A stretch of DNA of 64,000 nucleotides from an uncultured Victivallales bacterium. GTDB taxonomy: Bacteria; Verrucomicrobiota; Lentisphaeria; Victivallales; UBA1829. Shown here piece by piece: positions 1 through 8,878 of the stretch. The notes below the pieces were generated by a model. The model saw only the letters and a list, made by a program, of their open reading frames with translations, ran no database searches and was not told the origin of the DNA. Within the stretch, counting starts at the first letter, position 1, and the number at the start of each line of letters is the position of its first letter. Made by a program: the position numbers and the translations under genes. The stretch is taken from contig CALXRL010000021.1 of assembly GCA_944390735.1 (NCBI GenBank), positions 59,820 through 123,819 of the forward strand, written 5' to 3'.

Positions 1-759
1 GAGGAGAACGGCTTCCTGCCCGATCTGGACAGTCTGACCGAGGACCAGTGCCGACGCGCCAAACTGCTCTATCTGAACTATCCGAACAATCCCACGGGCG
101 CGTCCGCCACGGTGGAGTTCTTTGAAAAGGCAATCGCGTTTGCGAAGAAGCACGAGATTCTGATCGTGAGCGACGCCGCGTATGCCCCGCTGAATTTTGT
201 GGGCAAACCGCTGAGCATTCTCTCGCTTCCCGGAGGAAAGGATGTCGCCGTGGAACTGCACAGCATGTCCAAGGGTTTCAATATGACCGGATGGCGTTTG
301 AGCTGGGTCTGCGGCAATCCGCTTGCCGTGAAGGCGTTCGCCACCGTGAAGGACAATGCCGACAGCGGTCAGTTCATCGCCATTCAGAAGGCCGCCATTG
401 CGGCACTCGACGATCAGGCCGCGATCACACCTGCGATCAGCGCCAAATACGAGCGCCGGCTCCGCAGCATGGTGGAGACGCTTCGGAAACTCGGATTCAA
501 CGCAAAGGTTCCCGCCGGTTCCTTCTATCTGTATGTGAAGGCCCCGAAGGCCGCTTCCGATGGAACCGAATTCCACTCCGGTGAGGATTTCAGCCAGTGG
601 CTGATTAAAACCAAGCTCATCAGCTCCGTGCCGTGGGATGACGCCGGAAGCTATGTGCGCTTCAGTGCCACCTTTGTCGCCCGGGGCGGAGAGGCGGAGG
701 AGAAGGCCGTTCTGGATGAGTTCGCTAAACGGCTCTCCGACGCGCGCTTCACCTTCTGA
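1..759 (+). CDS. dapL: LL-diaminopimelate aminotransferase-like PLP enzyme (5' end outside window)
   Basis: This is the C-terminal 252 residues of a fold-type I aminotransferase; the reading frame is open from base 1, so the start lies upstream. The NNPTGA motif, the PLP-lysine motif SMSKGFNMTGWR and the following segment KDNADSGQF match LL-diaminopimelate aminotransferases, which make LL-DAP from tetrahydrodipicolinate for lysine and peptidoglycan. YVRFS near the end supplies the carboxylate-binding arginine. DapL is known from Chlamydiae, Verrucomicrobia and Lentisphaerae, which fits the rest of the window. A different class I/II aminotransferase cannot be excluded because the N-terminal half is missing. 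Confidence 0.8.
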   Translation, partial: EENGFLPDLDSLTEDQCRRAKLLYLNYPNNPTGASATVEFFEKAIAFAKKHEILIVSDAAYAPLNFVGKPLSILSLPGGKDVAVELHSMSKGFNMTGWRLSWVCGNPLAVKAFATVKDNADSGQFIAIQKAAIAALDDQAAITPAISAKYERRLRSMVETLRKLGFNAKVPAGSFYLYVKAPKAASDGTEFHSGEDFSQWLIKTKLISSVPWDDAGSYVRFSATFVARGGEAEEKAVLDEFAKRLSDARFTF

Positions 760-830
760 CCGTCTGTCCGGAAAACCGATTATTCCGCCGGGACGGGTCC
801 GTCCCGGCGAACCACAGGCAGCAGAAAACT

Positions 831-3812
831 ATGAGCGAGTCCAGAACACCGGAGATCCCGGAACCGCCCACCGATACCATTTCCGGCATTGAGACGGTTC
901 ATCTGGATCTGGAAGGACTCTCCGGGAACACGGAAGCCGATCCCGGCACCCCTCTCAATCTGGAGAATCTGGAGCTGGATTCCGACGATGTGCTTTCCAC
1001 GCTCACCCGGAAACCTCCGGAGAAATACAAGTTCCGCAAGAGCATCGGACACGGCGGCATGAAGGTCGTCATCCAGGTCAAGGACCGGGATACCACACGC
1101 GATATCGCAATGGCGATTCTTCCGGATGCGCAGTCGCGTCCGCGCCGGGATATTCTCCGCTTTATCGAGGAGGCGCGCATCACCGCCAGTCTGGAGCATC
1201 CGAACATTGTTCCGGTTCATGATATCGGGGTGGACACGCACGGCTCCCCCTACTTCACCATGAAGCTGATCAAGGGGGAGAATCTGGCTTCCGTGATCCG
1301 CAAACTGCAGGAGGGGGATCCGGATTATCTGGAAAATTACACTCTTGACAAACTGCTGCTGGTTTTCATCAAGATCTGCAACGGCGTCGCGTTTGCCCAT
1401 TCCAAGGGGGTTCTGCACCTGGATCTGAAGCCGGAGAACATTCAGCTGGGCGACTTCGGCGAGGTGATTATCATGGACTGGGGGCTGGCCAGAGTCATTT
1501 CGGAAAAGGATCCCGATGAGACGGAATCGCCGGAAAAGGAGTCCCCCGTTTTCGAAAACCGGACCAGCGACGGCATCCGGAAGGGAACCCCCGGCTATAT
1601 GGCGCCGGAACAGGCGGCCGGGAAAAACAGCGAAAAGGATTTTCGGACCGATGTCTATTCCCTCGGTGCGATTCTCTACTCCATGCTGACGTTCCGGAAT
1701 CCTCTGCGCGGCACCACGCTGAAGGAGATGCTGACGGAAACCGTCAACGGCATGATCGAGCCGCCGTCGAAGCGTGCGCCGGACCGGATTGTGCCCGGCG
1801 GTCTGGAGGCGGTGGTCATGAAGGCCATGGCGGTTCGTCCCGCCGATCGCTATCAGGGGGCCAAGGAGCTGCGGAACGATGTGCTGGCGTTTCTCAGCGG
1901 TCACGCGACCCATGCGGAGCGAGCCACCCCGTTCAAGAAGGCGCTGCTGTTTGCCCGGAGACATCGGACCACGGTGCTTTCGGTCTCCGTGATGCTCTTT
2001 CTTCTGCTGCTGACCGGACTTTATGCGATGCTGGAGTTTTCCCGTCAGCACGGGGACTGGATCCTGGCGTTTGAGCGGGATTTCACGGCGCCGGATGCTG
2101 CGCTGAACGGAATCGCCTTTTACGACGGCACCTTGACAAAACCGGTTCCCCCGTGGACCCTTGCCGACGGCGGATTGAAAATGCACCGCGGAGAGTGGCT
2201 CTGGCTGACCGATACCAGAATCAAGGAGAATGTGAGAATGGTTCTGGAGGTGTTCAGCGCATCGCCCGGCAATGCGTTTGAAGTCTGTCTGAACTCCCGG
2301 TTCGAACCGCTGACCGCGTGGTGGCATCTTCCCGGCGGATACGCGTTTCACACCTCCGGATATCGGGGGGCGATGGATCTGATTTACAGAAATGAAAAAA
2401 GCGGAGCGCCCGAGATCGTTTCCGCCGCGGCATCCGGAATCCGGAACGGGGCGAGAAACCGTATTGAAATCGAACGGGTGAATGAGAAACTTTCCGTTAC
2501 GGTCAATGGAAGAGTGCTGTCGGCGGTGGATCTGTTTCCGCTGGCGGGACGGGAATATGAGCAGATCGGACTCCGGTCCTTCGGATCGGCGTCGGTGCTC
2601 TGTTCGATGGAGGTGTTCCGTCTGGCGCTGCCGGAGAAGGCCAGTCCAGTGATCGCAGGGGACGCGCTCGTCGAGACGCGCCATTTCGAGGATGCCATCG
2701 ACAAATATCTCACCATCGCGGACGACTATCTCCGCGGCCCCGTCGCCGAGGAGGCGCTTGCCAAGGCCTATGCCACCGCCGCCGGGTCCATCGCGGACGA
2801 ACAGAAGCGTTCGCAGATTCTGATCAATATCAAACGGCGCATCGCCTCCCGCTTTTCCACCTTTGCCTACCGGGAGAAAATCCTGGAGATCGACGCCCTC
2901 ATGCTCTGGCGCAGCGGAAACTGGAAGGCCTCCCTTTCGATCGTCGACGACATCTTCCAGCAGAATCCGAATACGGGGATCGTGAAAAACATTCTTCAGC
3001 TTCCGCACCGGCAGCTGCCCGATTACATCATTCCGGAACTGATGCGCAACCTCGTCCGCACGAAGGAGATTGCGCGTCTGAACCTTTCCGGCTACGGAAT
3101 CCGCGATCTGACTCCGCTTTCCGGTATGAAGCTGGTGTATCTGGACTGTTCCGACAATCAGCTGACCAGTCTGGCGGGGCTCGACGGAATGCCGCTGGAG
3201 TTTCTCGGGTGTTCCGGCAACCGGATCACGTCACTGGAACCGCTCCGGGGGGTGCCGCTGCGGACGCTGTACTGTCAGGAAAATCTGATTCAGGATCTTT
3301 CCCCGCTGGATTCCCGGACGCTCATCGAACTGAACTGTTCCTGGAATCGTCTCTCCTCGCTGGAGAGTCTGAGGGGCTTTGCGCTGGACCGGCTTTTCTG
3401 CCGTGGCAACGGGATCGTTTCACTGGATCCCCTGCGCGGAATGCCGCTGCAGCGGCTTGACGCGGGCGTGAATCCGATCTCATCCGTGGAGGCGCTGCGC
3501 GGAATGCCGCTGGAGTTCCTGCGGCTCGATGCAACGAAGATCGCGGATCTCTCTCCGCTGCGCGGAATGCCGCTGGCGGTTTTGGGGTTGTACAACTGCG
3601 GGAACCTTCGGGATCTTTCGCCTCTTCTGGATCTGGGCACGCTGGAGATCCTGAGCATTTCGGAACATGGAACGGATCTTTCGCGCCTGAAGGCTCTGCC
3701 GGGACTGATTCTGATCACGTCGGAGCAATCCCTGCCGTTCGGCGGGGATTCCAAGCTGCGTGAAACCTGGCGGGAGCCGGACCATGCCAAGCCGCTTCCC
3801 CGGAAAAAATAA
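831..3812 (+). CDS. Transmembrane Hanks-type protein kinase with leucine-rich repeats and relocated lysine
   Basis: 993 residues. A kinase domain (about 66-360) carries a glycine loop GHGGMKVV, the alphaC Glu in FIEEAR, HLDLKPEN in place of HRDLKPEN, DWG in place of DFG, and GTPGYMAPEQ. The beta3 Lys of the usual VALK motif is Ala (DIAMAIL, Ala95), while Lys78 sits at the third glycine position of the loop, as in eukaryotic WNK kinases. A membrane segment (about 381-405) is followed by a beta-sandwich-like region and, from about 743, roughly nine leucine-rich repeats of 21-23 residues built on L..LRGMPL. This looks like a receptor kinase with its sensor outside the cytoplasm. The ATG at 831 has only a weak ribosome site. 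Substrates are unknown. Confidence 0.88.
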   Translation: MSESRTPEIPEPPTDTISGIETVHLDLEGLSGNTEADPGTPLNLENLELDSDDVLSTLTRKPPEKYKFRKSIGHGGMKVVIQVKDRDTTRDIAMAILPDAQSRPRRDILRFIEEARITASLEHPNIVPVHDIGVDTHGSPYFTMKLIKGENLASVIRKLQEGDPDYLENYTLDKLLLVFIKICNGVAFAHSKGVLHLDLKPENIQLGDFGEVIIMDWGLARVISEKDPDETESPEKESPVFENRTSDGIRKGTPGYMAPEQAAGKNSEKDFRTDVYSLGAILYSMLTFRNPLRGTTLKEMLTETVNGMIEPPSKRAPDRIVPGGLEAVVMKAMAVRPADRYQGAKELRNDVLAFLSGHATHAERATPFKKALLFARRHRTTVLSVSVMLFLLLLTGLYAMLEFSRQHGDWILAFERDFTAPDAALNGIAFYDGTLTKPVPPWTLADGGLKMHRGEWLWLTDTRIKENVRMVLEVFSASPGNAFEVCLNSRFEPLTAWWHLPGGYAFHTSGYRGAMDLIYRNEKSGAPEIVSAAASGIRNGARNRIEIERVNEKLSVTVNGRVLSAVDLFPLAGREYEQIGLRSFGSASVLCSMEVFRLALPEKASPVIAGDALVETRHFEDAIDKYLTIADDYLRGPVAEEALAKAYATAAGSIADEQKRSQILINIKRRIASRFSTFAYREKILEIDALMLWRSGNWKASLSIVDDIFQQNPNTGIVKNILQLPHRQLPDYIIPELMRNLVRTKEIARLNLSGYGIRDLTPLSGMKLVYLDCSDNQLTSLAGLDGMPLEFLGCSGNRITSLEPLRGVPLRTLYCQENLIQDLSPLDSRTLIELNCSWNRLSSLESLRGFALDRLFCRGNGIVSLDPLRGMPLQRLDAGVNPISSVEALRGMPLEFLRLDATKIADLSPLRGMPLAVLGLYNCGNLRDLSPLLDLGTLEILSISEHGTDLSRLKALPGLILITSEQSLPFGGDSKLRETWREPDHAKPLPRKK

Positions 3813-3875
3813 TCTTTTGCGAAAAAGAGTCCGCCGGGGAAACGGAGGGCGGGAAAAAGCGGGGAGGGGGACTTT

Positions 3876-4634
3876 TCAGCACGTCTCTTCGGTGTTCAGT
3901 TTTCTTTCGAGGGCTTCGAAAACGGTCTTCAGATCGTCAAAACGCAGTTCGGCATAACGGTCGAGCGGAGTCGGCTGCCGGTTGACGATCACAAGGGATC
4001 CACCCTGCTGCAGGACGAGTCGCGGAAGGCTCGCCGCCGGTTCCACGGTCAGGCTGCTGCCGAGGACCAGCATCAGATCGGTCTGCCGGAGCTCCTGCTC
4101 CGCGGAGATCAGCAGCGCGGAGTCGAGCGCTTCCCCGTAGAAGACAATATGCGGTTTGACCAGTCCGCAGCAGGACCCGCAGCGCGGCACCCGTCCGGCC
4201 TGCACCAGAGAGGCAATTTCGGGATAGCCATACCTTCTGCCGCAGTTCATGCAGGAGTGGACGGCGGGACTGCCGTGGAGCTCGCCCAGCTTCCGCGTCC
4301 CCGCGCGTTCATGCAGAAGATCAATGTTCTGCGTGTAGGTCATTTTGACGATTCCCCGTTTTTCAAGCTCGGCAATGACGCGGTGAACCACGTTGGGCTG
4401 ATATTTGTCGAGTTCATAGAGAAAGGGTTTGGCCCATTCGTAAAAGAGTTCCGGATTCTGGATGAAACAGTCGATGGAGAGGATCTCCTCCACATCCATT
4501 CCATGGAATTTTCGGCTGTACACTCCGTTTGCGCTGCGGAAATCGGGAATCCCGGAAAGGGTGGAGATTCCGGCGCCCGTGAAAACAACGCAGTGGCGGG
4601 CGTTCTTCAGAAGTTCATAGAGGCGTTCAATCAT
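3876..4634 (-). CDS. NAD-dependent protein deacylase, sirtuin family
   Basis: 252 residues, normal for a bacterial CobB/SrtN-type sirtuin. It has the NAD-binding motifs GAGIS and GIPDFRS, TQNIDLLHERAG, the catalytic His in GELHGS, two CxxC pairs for the structural zinc, and GSSLTVEPA. It should remove acyl groups from lysines using NAD+. The ATG at 4634 is preceded by a strong AGGAGGAA site; upstream in-frame codons extend far into the neighbouring genes and are not real. It is transcribed divergently from the acyltransferase at 4845, with a shared 210-bp control region. Confidence 0.93.
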   Translation of the reverse strand: MIERLYELLKNARHCVVFTGAGISTLSGIPDFRSANGVYSRKFHGMDVEEILSIDCFIQNPELFYEWAKPFLYELDKYQPNVVHRVIAELEKRGIVKMTYTQNIDLLHERAGTRKLGELHGSPAVHSCMNCGRRYGYPEIASLVQAGRVPRCGSCCGLVKPHIVFYGEALDSALLISAEQELRQTDLMLVLGSSLTVEPAASLPRLVLQQGGSLVIVNRQPTPLDRYAELRFDDLKTVFEALERKLNTEETC

Positions 4635-4773
4635 GGTATTCCTCCTTTGGATGCCGGGGACAATGTAGCACGATCCCGTGCAAAAAGCAACCGGGGTCCC
4701 GTGGATTGATTTCCCATCGTGTTTTCGAAGCAGGAACACCCAAAGAAAATCTTCTTTTTCCGAGCTTTTCATC

Positions 4774-4801
4774 TTGTAAAAATCTTTTGCGGATTTATAT
4801 T
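4774..4801 (+). promoter_or_regulatory. Predicted sigma70-type promoter for the acyltransferase gene
   Basis: TTGTAA, a 16-bp spacer, then TATATT. The start of transcription would be near 4808, giving a leader of about 37 bases before the ATG at 4845. It lies in the intergenic region shared with the sirtuin gene. Confidence 0.5.
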
Positions 4802-4844
4802 TCCGTTTCAGCATATTGTTTGTTGCGGAAGGCAAGGAGTTTGT

Positions 4845-6167
4845 ATGAAAAAGACATTGAAAAACGTGGCGGAGCCGAATCTGTTCCGGGAGACCTTCTC
4901 CTACGACAGAATTCCCGCGTTCCGGCTGACCGAGAAAACGGTGGAACCCCGTTTGCCTGGGGATTTCTGGATCACCGATACAACGTTCCGCGACGGACAG
5001 CAGGCGCGACCGCCTTATTCCGTCGAGGAGATCGTGGAGATTTTCAAATTCATGCACCGCATCGGCGGAACGCGCGGGCTGATCCGGCAGAGCGAATTCT
5101 TCCTCTACGGGGAACAGGACCGCAAAGCGGTCGAAGCCTGCCGGGAGCTGGGATTTGAATTTCCGCAGATCACCGCATGGATCCGCGCGGTCAAAAAGGA
5201 TTTTGACCTGGTCAAACGCATGGAGCTTCGCGAAACGGGAATTCTGACCTCCTGTTCCGATTATCATATTTTCCTGAAACTTCGGAAGACCCGCCGTCAG
5301 GCGCTGGATTCCTACAAGGAAATCGTGGAGGCCGCCCTCGAAAACGGCGTTGCGCCGCGGTGCCATCTGGAGGATGTCACCCGCGCGGACATCGACGGAT
5401 TTGTGATCCCCATGATGAACGAACTCAATGAGCTCTGTGCGGGAAGTCCCCTGAAAGTGAAGTTCCGCCTGTGCGACACGATGGGATACGGCCTGCCGTT
5501 TCCGAATGTGCCTGCCCCCCGCGGGATCCCTGCGATTCTGAATAAAATTCTGACGGAGACCGATACCCCCTCCGAACTGCTGGAATGGCACGGACACAAC
5601 GATTTTCACAAGGTGCTCGCCAATGCGGTCTGCGCCTGGATTTACGGCTGTTCCGCCGCGAACGGAACGTTCCTCGGATTCGGGGAGCGGACCGGAAATC
5701 CGCCGATCGAAGGACTGGTCTTCGACTGGATGGGCCTCACCGGAATCAACGAGGGAATCGATACGACGGCCATCACGGAAATGGCAAATTTCTTCCGGAC
5801 GAAAATCAAGTACAACATTCCGGCGAACTATCCGTTTGTCGGAGCGGATTTCAATACGACCCGCGCGGGAATCCATGCCGACGGCCTTACGAAAAACGAG
5901 GAAATCTACAATATTTTCGATACGGAGAAATTTCTCCGCCGGCCCTGCCGCGTGGCGGTGTCGAACACGTCCGGACTTGCGGGAATCGCCTACTGGATTC
6001 AGGAGAACATTCCCGCCGGGACGAACATCCGCAAGGACAATCCGGGAATCGTGGAGATCCGCGACTGGATCGATGCCGAATACGCAAAAGGAAGAACCAC
6101 CACCATCAGCGATGAGGAGATGCTCCGGCTTGTCGGTCGTTATCTTCCGGAACTTGTGAACGGGTGA
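4845..6167 (+). CDS. DRE-TIM acyltransferase (2-isopropylmalate/homocitrate/Re-citrate synthase-like)
   Basis: 440 residues. DTTFRDGQQ marks the DRE-TIM (HMGL-like) barrel, HGHND holds the metal-binding histidines, and GERTGNPP is the usual loop of LeuA-type Claisen enzymes. Such enzymes condense acetyl-CoA with a 2-oxo acid. The C-terminal LeuA regulatory domain is absent, and the segments GGTRGLIRQSEFF and ETGILTSCSDYHIF resemble the divergent clade that includes clostridial Re-citrate synthase, as I remember it. No leuB/C/D genes are nearby, so ordinary leucine synthesis is not supported. The ATG at 4845 has AAGGAG 5 bases upstream; an extension upstream to 4719 is rejected. Confidence 0.75.
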   Translation: MKKTLKNVAEPNLFRETFSYDRIPAFRLTEKTVEPRLPGDFWITDTTFRDGQQARPPYSVEEIVEIFKFMHRIGGTRGLIRQSEFFLYGEQDRKAVEACRELGFEFPQITAWIRAVKKDFDLVKRMELRETGILTSCSDYHIFLKLRKTRRQALDSYKEIVEAALENGVAPRCHLEDVTRADIDGFVIPMMNELNELCAGSPLKVKFRLCDTMGYGLPFPNVPAPRGIPAILNKILTETDTPSELLEWHGHNDFHKVLANAVCAWIYGCSAANGTFLGFGERTGNPPIEGLVFDWMGLTGINEGIDTTAITEMANFFRTKIKYNIPANYPFVGADFNTTRAGIHADGLTKNEEIYNIFDTEKFLRRPCRVAVSNTSGLAGIAYWIQENIPAGTNIRKDNPGIVEIRDWIDAEYAKGRTTTISDEEMLRLVGRYLPELVNG

Positions 6168-6173
6168 GAAAGC

Positions 6174-7370
6174 ATGATCCGGGATCTTTCTGTTCAGTGC
6201 GAAGGGGAGGAGACGGATCTTGCGCCCTTTGCCGTCAAAAACAGCGAGTCGGCGGGACGGCGCTGGCCGGAGGTGAGTCATCCGTTCCGGACCGATTTCC
6301 AGCGGGATCGCGACCGGGTTCTGCACAGCCGCGCCTTCCGGCGTCTGGAGTATAAAACCCAGGTGTTCCTGAGCGGTTCCGGCGATCATCTGCGCACCCG
6401 TCTGACGCATACGATCGAAGTGGCGGCCATCGCCAGAACCATTGCCCGTTCCCTGCGATTGAACGAGGATCTGGCTGAAACGATCTCTCTTGCGCATGAC
6501 ATCGGCCATACGCCATTCGGTCACGCGGGCGAGCGGGCGCTTCAGAAGATCATGGCCGAATACGGCGGGTTCGATCACAACCTTCAGGCGCTGCGCATTG
6601 TGGACTGCCTGGAAATCAAATATCCGCATTATGACGGGCTGAATCTCTCGTGGGAGGTGCGCGCCGGACTCATCAAGCATCGGGAGGAAACGCCGGAACT
6701 GGACGGGAAAAAACTGCCGCCGCATCCGTCGCTGGAGGCGCAGGTGGCGGACCTCGCGGACGATCTGACCTATTATGGACACGATGCCGACGACGGTCTG
6801 GATTCCGGACTCATCACGGTGGAGATGCTGGAGGAGCTGGAACTTTGGCGTCTGGCGTCGGAAAAGGCGTGCGCGGCGGGGCTGGTGGAAAAGGATGAGC
6901 GATATGCCGCCTACACGATCCGCTGTCTGATCGACATGATGGTGGGCAATGCCATCCGGTATTCCAACGATCTGCTGGTTGCGGCGGCGCCGGATTCCTC
7001 TTCCGCCGCCCGGAATTGCAAGTCGAAACTGATCTCGTTCAGTCCCGATTTCGAGCCGCTGACATTGGAACTGCGCAATTTTCTGTATCACAATCTCTAT
7101 TTTCATCCGGAGATCAACAAGCTGAACGAGGGCTCTCTGGAAAAGATGACTCTTCTTTTCGATACCTATCGGACGAATCCGGAGCTGCTCGGGAAAAAGG
7201 CGCAGGCGAGAATTGCCGTGGATGGACTGCCCAGGGCGATCGCCGACTACATCGCCGGAATGACGGATGTCTTCGCCTTCAAGGAGTATGATCGTTTCGC
7301 AGGGGAAAAACACGGAGACTCGTTCGGGCGGCGCTTCCCGCCAGCGGGCGGAAACGGAACAAAATCTTGA
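6174..7370 (+). CDS. dgt: dGTP triphosphohydrolase-like HD-domain protein
   Basis: 398 residues. The N-terminal signature HPFRTDFQRDRDRVLHSRAF, the histidine in LTHTIEV and the HD pair in AHDIGHTPFGHAGE are those of deoxyguanosinetriphosphate triphosphohydrolases, which cleave dNTPs to nucleosides and tripolyphosphate using a metal in the HD site. It starts 6 bases after the acyltransferase stop, so the two are probably co-transcribed. The last 15-20 residues are Gly/Pro-rich and look like an unstructured tail. Confidence 0.9.
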   Translation: MIRDLSVQCEGEETDLAPFAVKNSESAGRRWPEVSHPFRTDFQRDRDRVLHSRAFRRLEYKTQVFLSGSGDHLRTRLTHTIEVAAIARTIARSLRLNEDLAETISLAHDIGHTPFGHAGERALQKIMAEYGGFDHNLQALRIVDCLEIKYPHYDGLNLSWEVRAGLIKHREETPELDGKKLPPHPSLEAQVADLADDLTYYGHDADDGLDSGLITVEMLEELELWRLASEKACAAGLVEKDERYAAYTIRCLIDMMVGNAIRYSNDLLVAAAPDSSSAARNCKSKLISFSPDFEPLTLELRNFLYHNLYFHPEINKLNEGSLEKMTLLFDTYRTNPELLGKKAQARIAVDGLPRAIADYIAGMTDVFAFKEYDRFAGEKHGDSFGRRFPPAGGNGTKS

Positions 7371-7465
7371 TTCCGGGGTCTGTTAATTGGAGCGCCGCGC
7401 TTGAAAAAAAGGCCGGAAGCGTCTAATGTATAACAGCTAACAGGATGGTTGGGAGAGAAGATCCT

Positions 7466-8878
7466 ATGGTTCGGAAAGAAAAAAGGTTGTCGCGAGCGGA
7501 AGCCCCCATGAAGAAACGGGAAGTGCTTACCATCCGCGACTGTTTTGATTCCGCGCCGTATGAGGACGGCGGCGTCCGGGTCGTGGACAAGAAAAGCGCC
7601 TCGCAGGAGGAGGAGCAGGACGCCCTTCGGAGCTATTTCCGGGAGATGGGGGAGATGCAGCAGCTCTCCGCCGAGGAGGAGCTCTCCCTCTGGACGCAGA
7701 TCGACGAAAATGTCTGCCGTCTGCGCGACTCGGTGTACCTTTTTGCCTTTGTCTACGGCGAACACATCAAGCTTCTGAACGATCCCGAGGCGGATCTCGC
7801 GGAGGTCTTCCCCATGGCGTCCGCGGAAGGCAGTCCCATGACCATCAATCCGGCGAAACGCAGGGAGTGGGCATCCGCAATCGCCTCCGCATTCGGGCAG
7901 CTGAAAACGGCATACGAAAATCACGCCTCCTTTGACGAGATCTCCAGACTCCGGCGTGAAGGATACACCGTTCTCTGCAAACATCCGGCCGTTCTGGAAA
8001 AACTCCTGGAATGGAACGATGTCGCCAAACGTTATCTCGACAATTACAACTCCGGCAGAATTTCCGGTTCCGAGCTCGAACACATCATGCTCATGAACAT
8101 CGACGAGTTCATCCGGCAGACCCGCCGCAACGAGGAGCTGCGCAGAGAACTGGACAAATGGAAACTCCGGATGCTGGAAACCAATCTGCGTCTTGTCATC
8201 AACATCGCCAAGCATTATCAGCACAAGGGGCTGCCCTTCGGCGATCTGATCCAGGAGGGAAATCTCGGGCTGATGAAGGCGCTGGAGAAGTTCGACTACA
8301 AACTGGGGCATCGCTTCTGCACCTATGCGTCGTGGTGGGTTCGTCAGGCGGTGGCGCGTGCGCTTTCGGCGCAGTCGCGGGTCATCCGGCTGCCGATTCA
8401 CATGCTGGCGACCATTCGGAAAATGAACATCGCGGAAAAGAACTTTATTCAGCTCAACGGCACCGAGCCGACCATGGAGGAGCTGGCGCAGATTCTGGAA
8501 ATGCCGAAGGAACGGGTCAGTGCAATCAAGAAAATGTCGCTTCAGTGCATTTCGCTTCAGGCCCCGACAAACGACGATTCCGAGGCAACCATTGAAAACT
8601 TCCTCAGCGACAAGGAGTCCGACGATCCGATGAAGACTCTTGCGCGTAAAATGATGAAGGAACGTCTTGCCGAGGCCATCAATCAGCTTTCCGAGCGGGA
8701 AAAACAGGTCATTACCATGCGCTACGGTCTTGATGGCGGCCCCTGCAAGACTCTGACGGAGGTCAGCGCCATTTTCAATGTTACGCGGGAACGCATCCGC
8801 CAGCTGGAACTGAAAACGCTTGAGAAGCTGCGCAAACACTCCGACAGCGGAAGATATCTGGAGGATTACTTCCTGTAA
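7466..8878 (+). CDS. rpoD: Primary RNA polymerase sigma factor (sigma70/RpoD)
   Basis: 470 residues. Region 1.2 (YFREMGEMQQLSAEEE), a moderately long non-conserved insert, region 2 (LRLVINIAKHY to KFDYKLGHRFCTYASWWVRQA), region 3, and region 4.2 with the helix-turn-helix VTRERIRQLELKTLEKLR are all present. Region 1.1 is short or missing. This is a housekeeping sigma factor, consistent with the -35/-10 elements seen in this window. The ATG at 7466 has GGGAGAGAAG just upstream and is preferred over the in-frame ATG at 7445. The gene ends overlapping the convergent LacI gene by 13 bases. Confidence 0.93.
   Translation: MVRKEKRLSRAEAPMKKREVLTIRDCFDSAPYEDGGVRVVDKKSASQEEEQDALRSYFREMGEMQQLSAEEELSLWTQIDENVCRLRDSVYLFAFVYGEHIKLLNDPEADLAEVFPMASAEGSPMTINPAKRREWASAIASAFGQLKTAYENHASFDEISRLRREGYTVLCKHPAVLEKLLEWNDVAKRYLDNYNSGRISGSELEHIMLMNIDEFIRQTRRNEELRRELDKWKLRMLETNLRLVINIAKHYQHKGLPFGDLIQEGNLGLMKALEKFDYKLGHRFCTYASWWVRQAVARALSAQSRVIRLPIHMLATIRKMNIAEKNFIQLNGTEPTMEELAQILEMPKERVSAIKKMSLQCISLQAPTNDDSEATIENFLSDKESDDPMKTLARKMMKERLAEAINQLSEREKQVITMRYGLDGGPCKTLTEVSAIFNVTRERIRQLELKTLEKLRKHSDSGRYLEDYFL

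Noticed and set aside
780..3008. 742-codon minus-strand open frame opposite the LRR kinase
   Set aside because: It is an antisense shadow of a clearly coding kinase gene and shows no domain, start signal or sensible composition.
3813..3875. Terminator between the LRR kinase and sirtuin genes
   Set aside because: GC-rich CCGCC/GGCGG pairing exists, but no clean stem with a T tract on either strand was found.
4635..7313. Minus-strand extension of the sirtuin frame through the acyltransferase and dGTPase genes
   Set aside because: The conserved sirtuin N-terminus and a strong ribosome site fix the start at 4634; the extension is antisense to two conserved genes.
7401..7429. Promoter TTGAAA-17-TAATGT before rpoD
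   Set aside because: The -10 element matches the consensus at only three positions, too weak to annotate.
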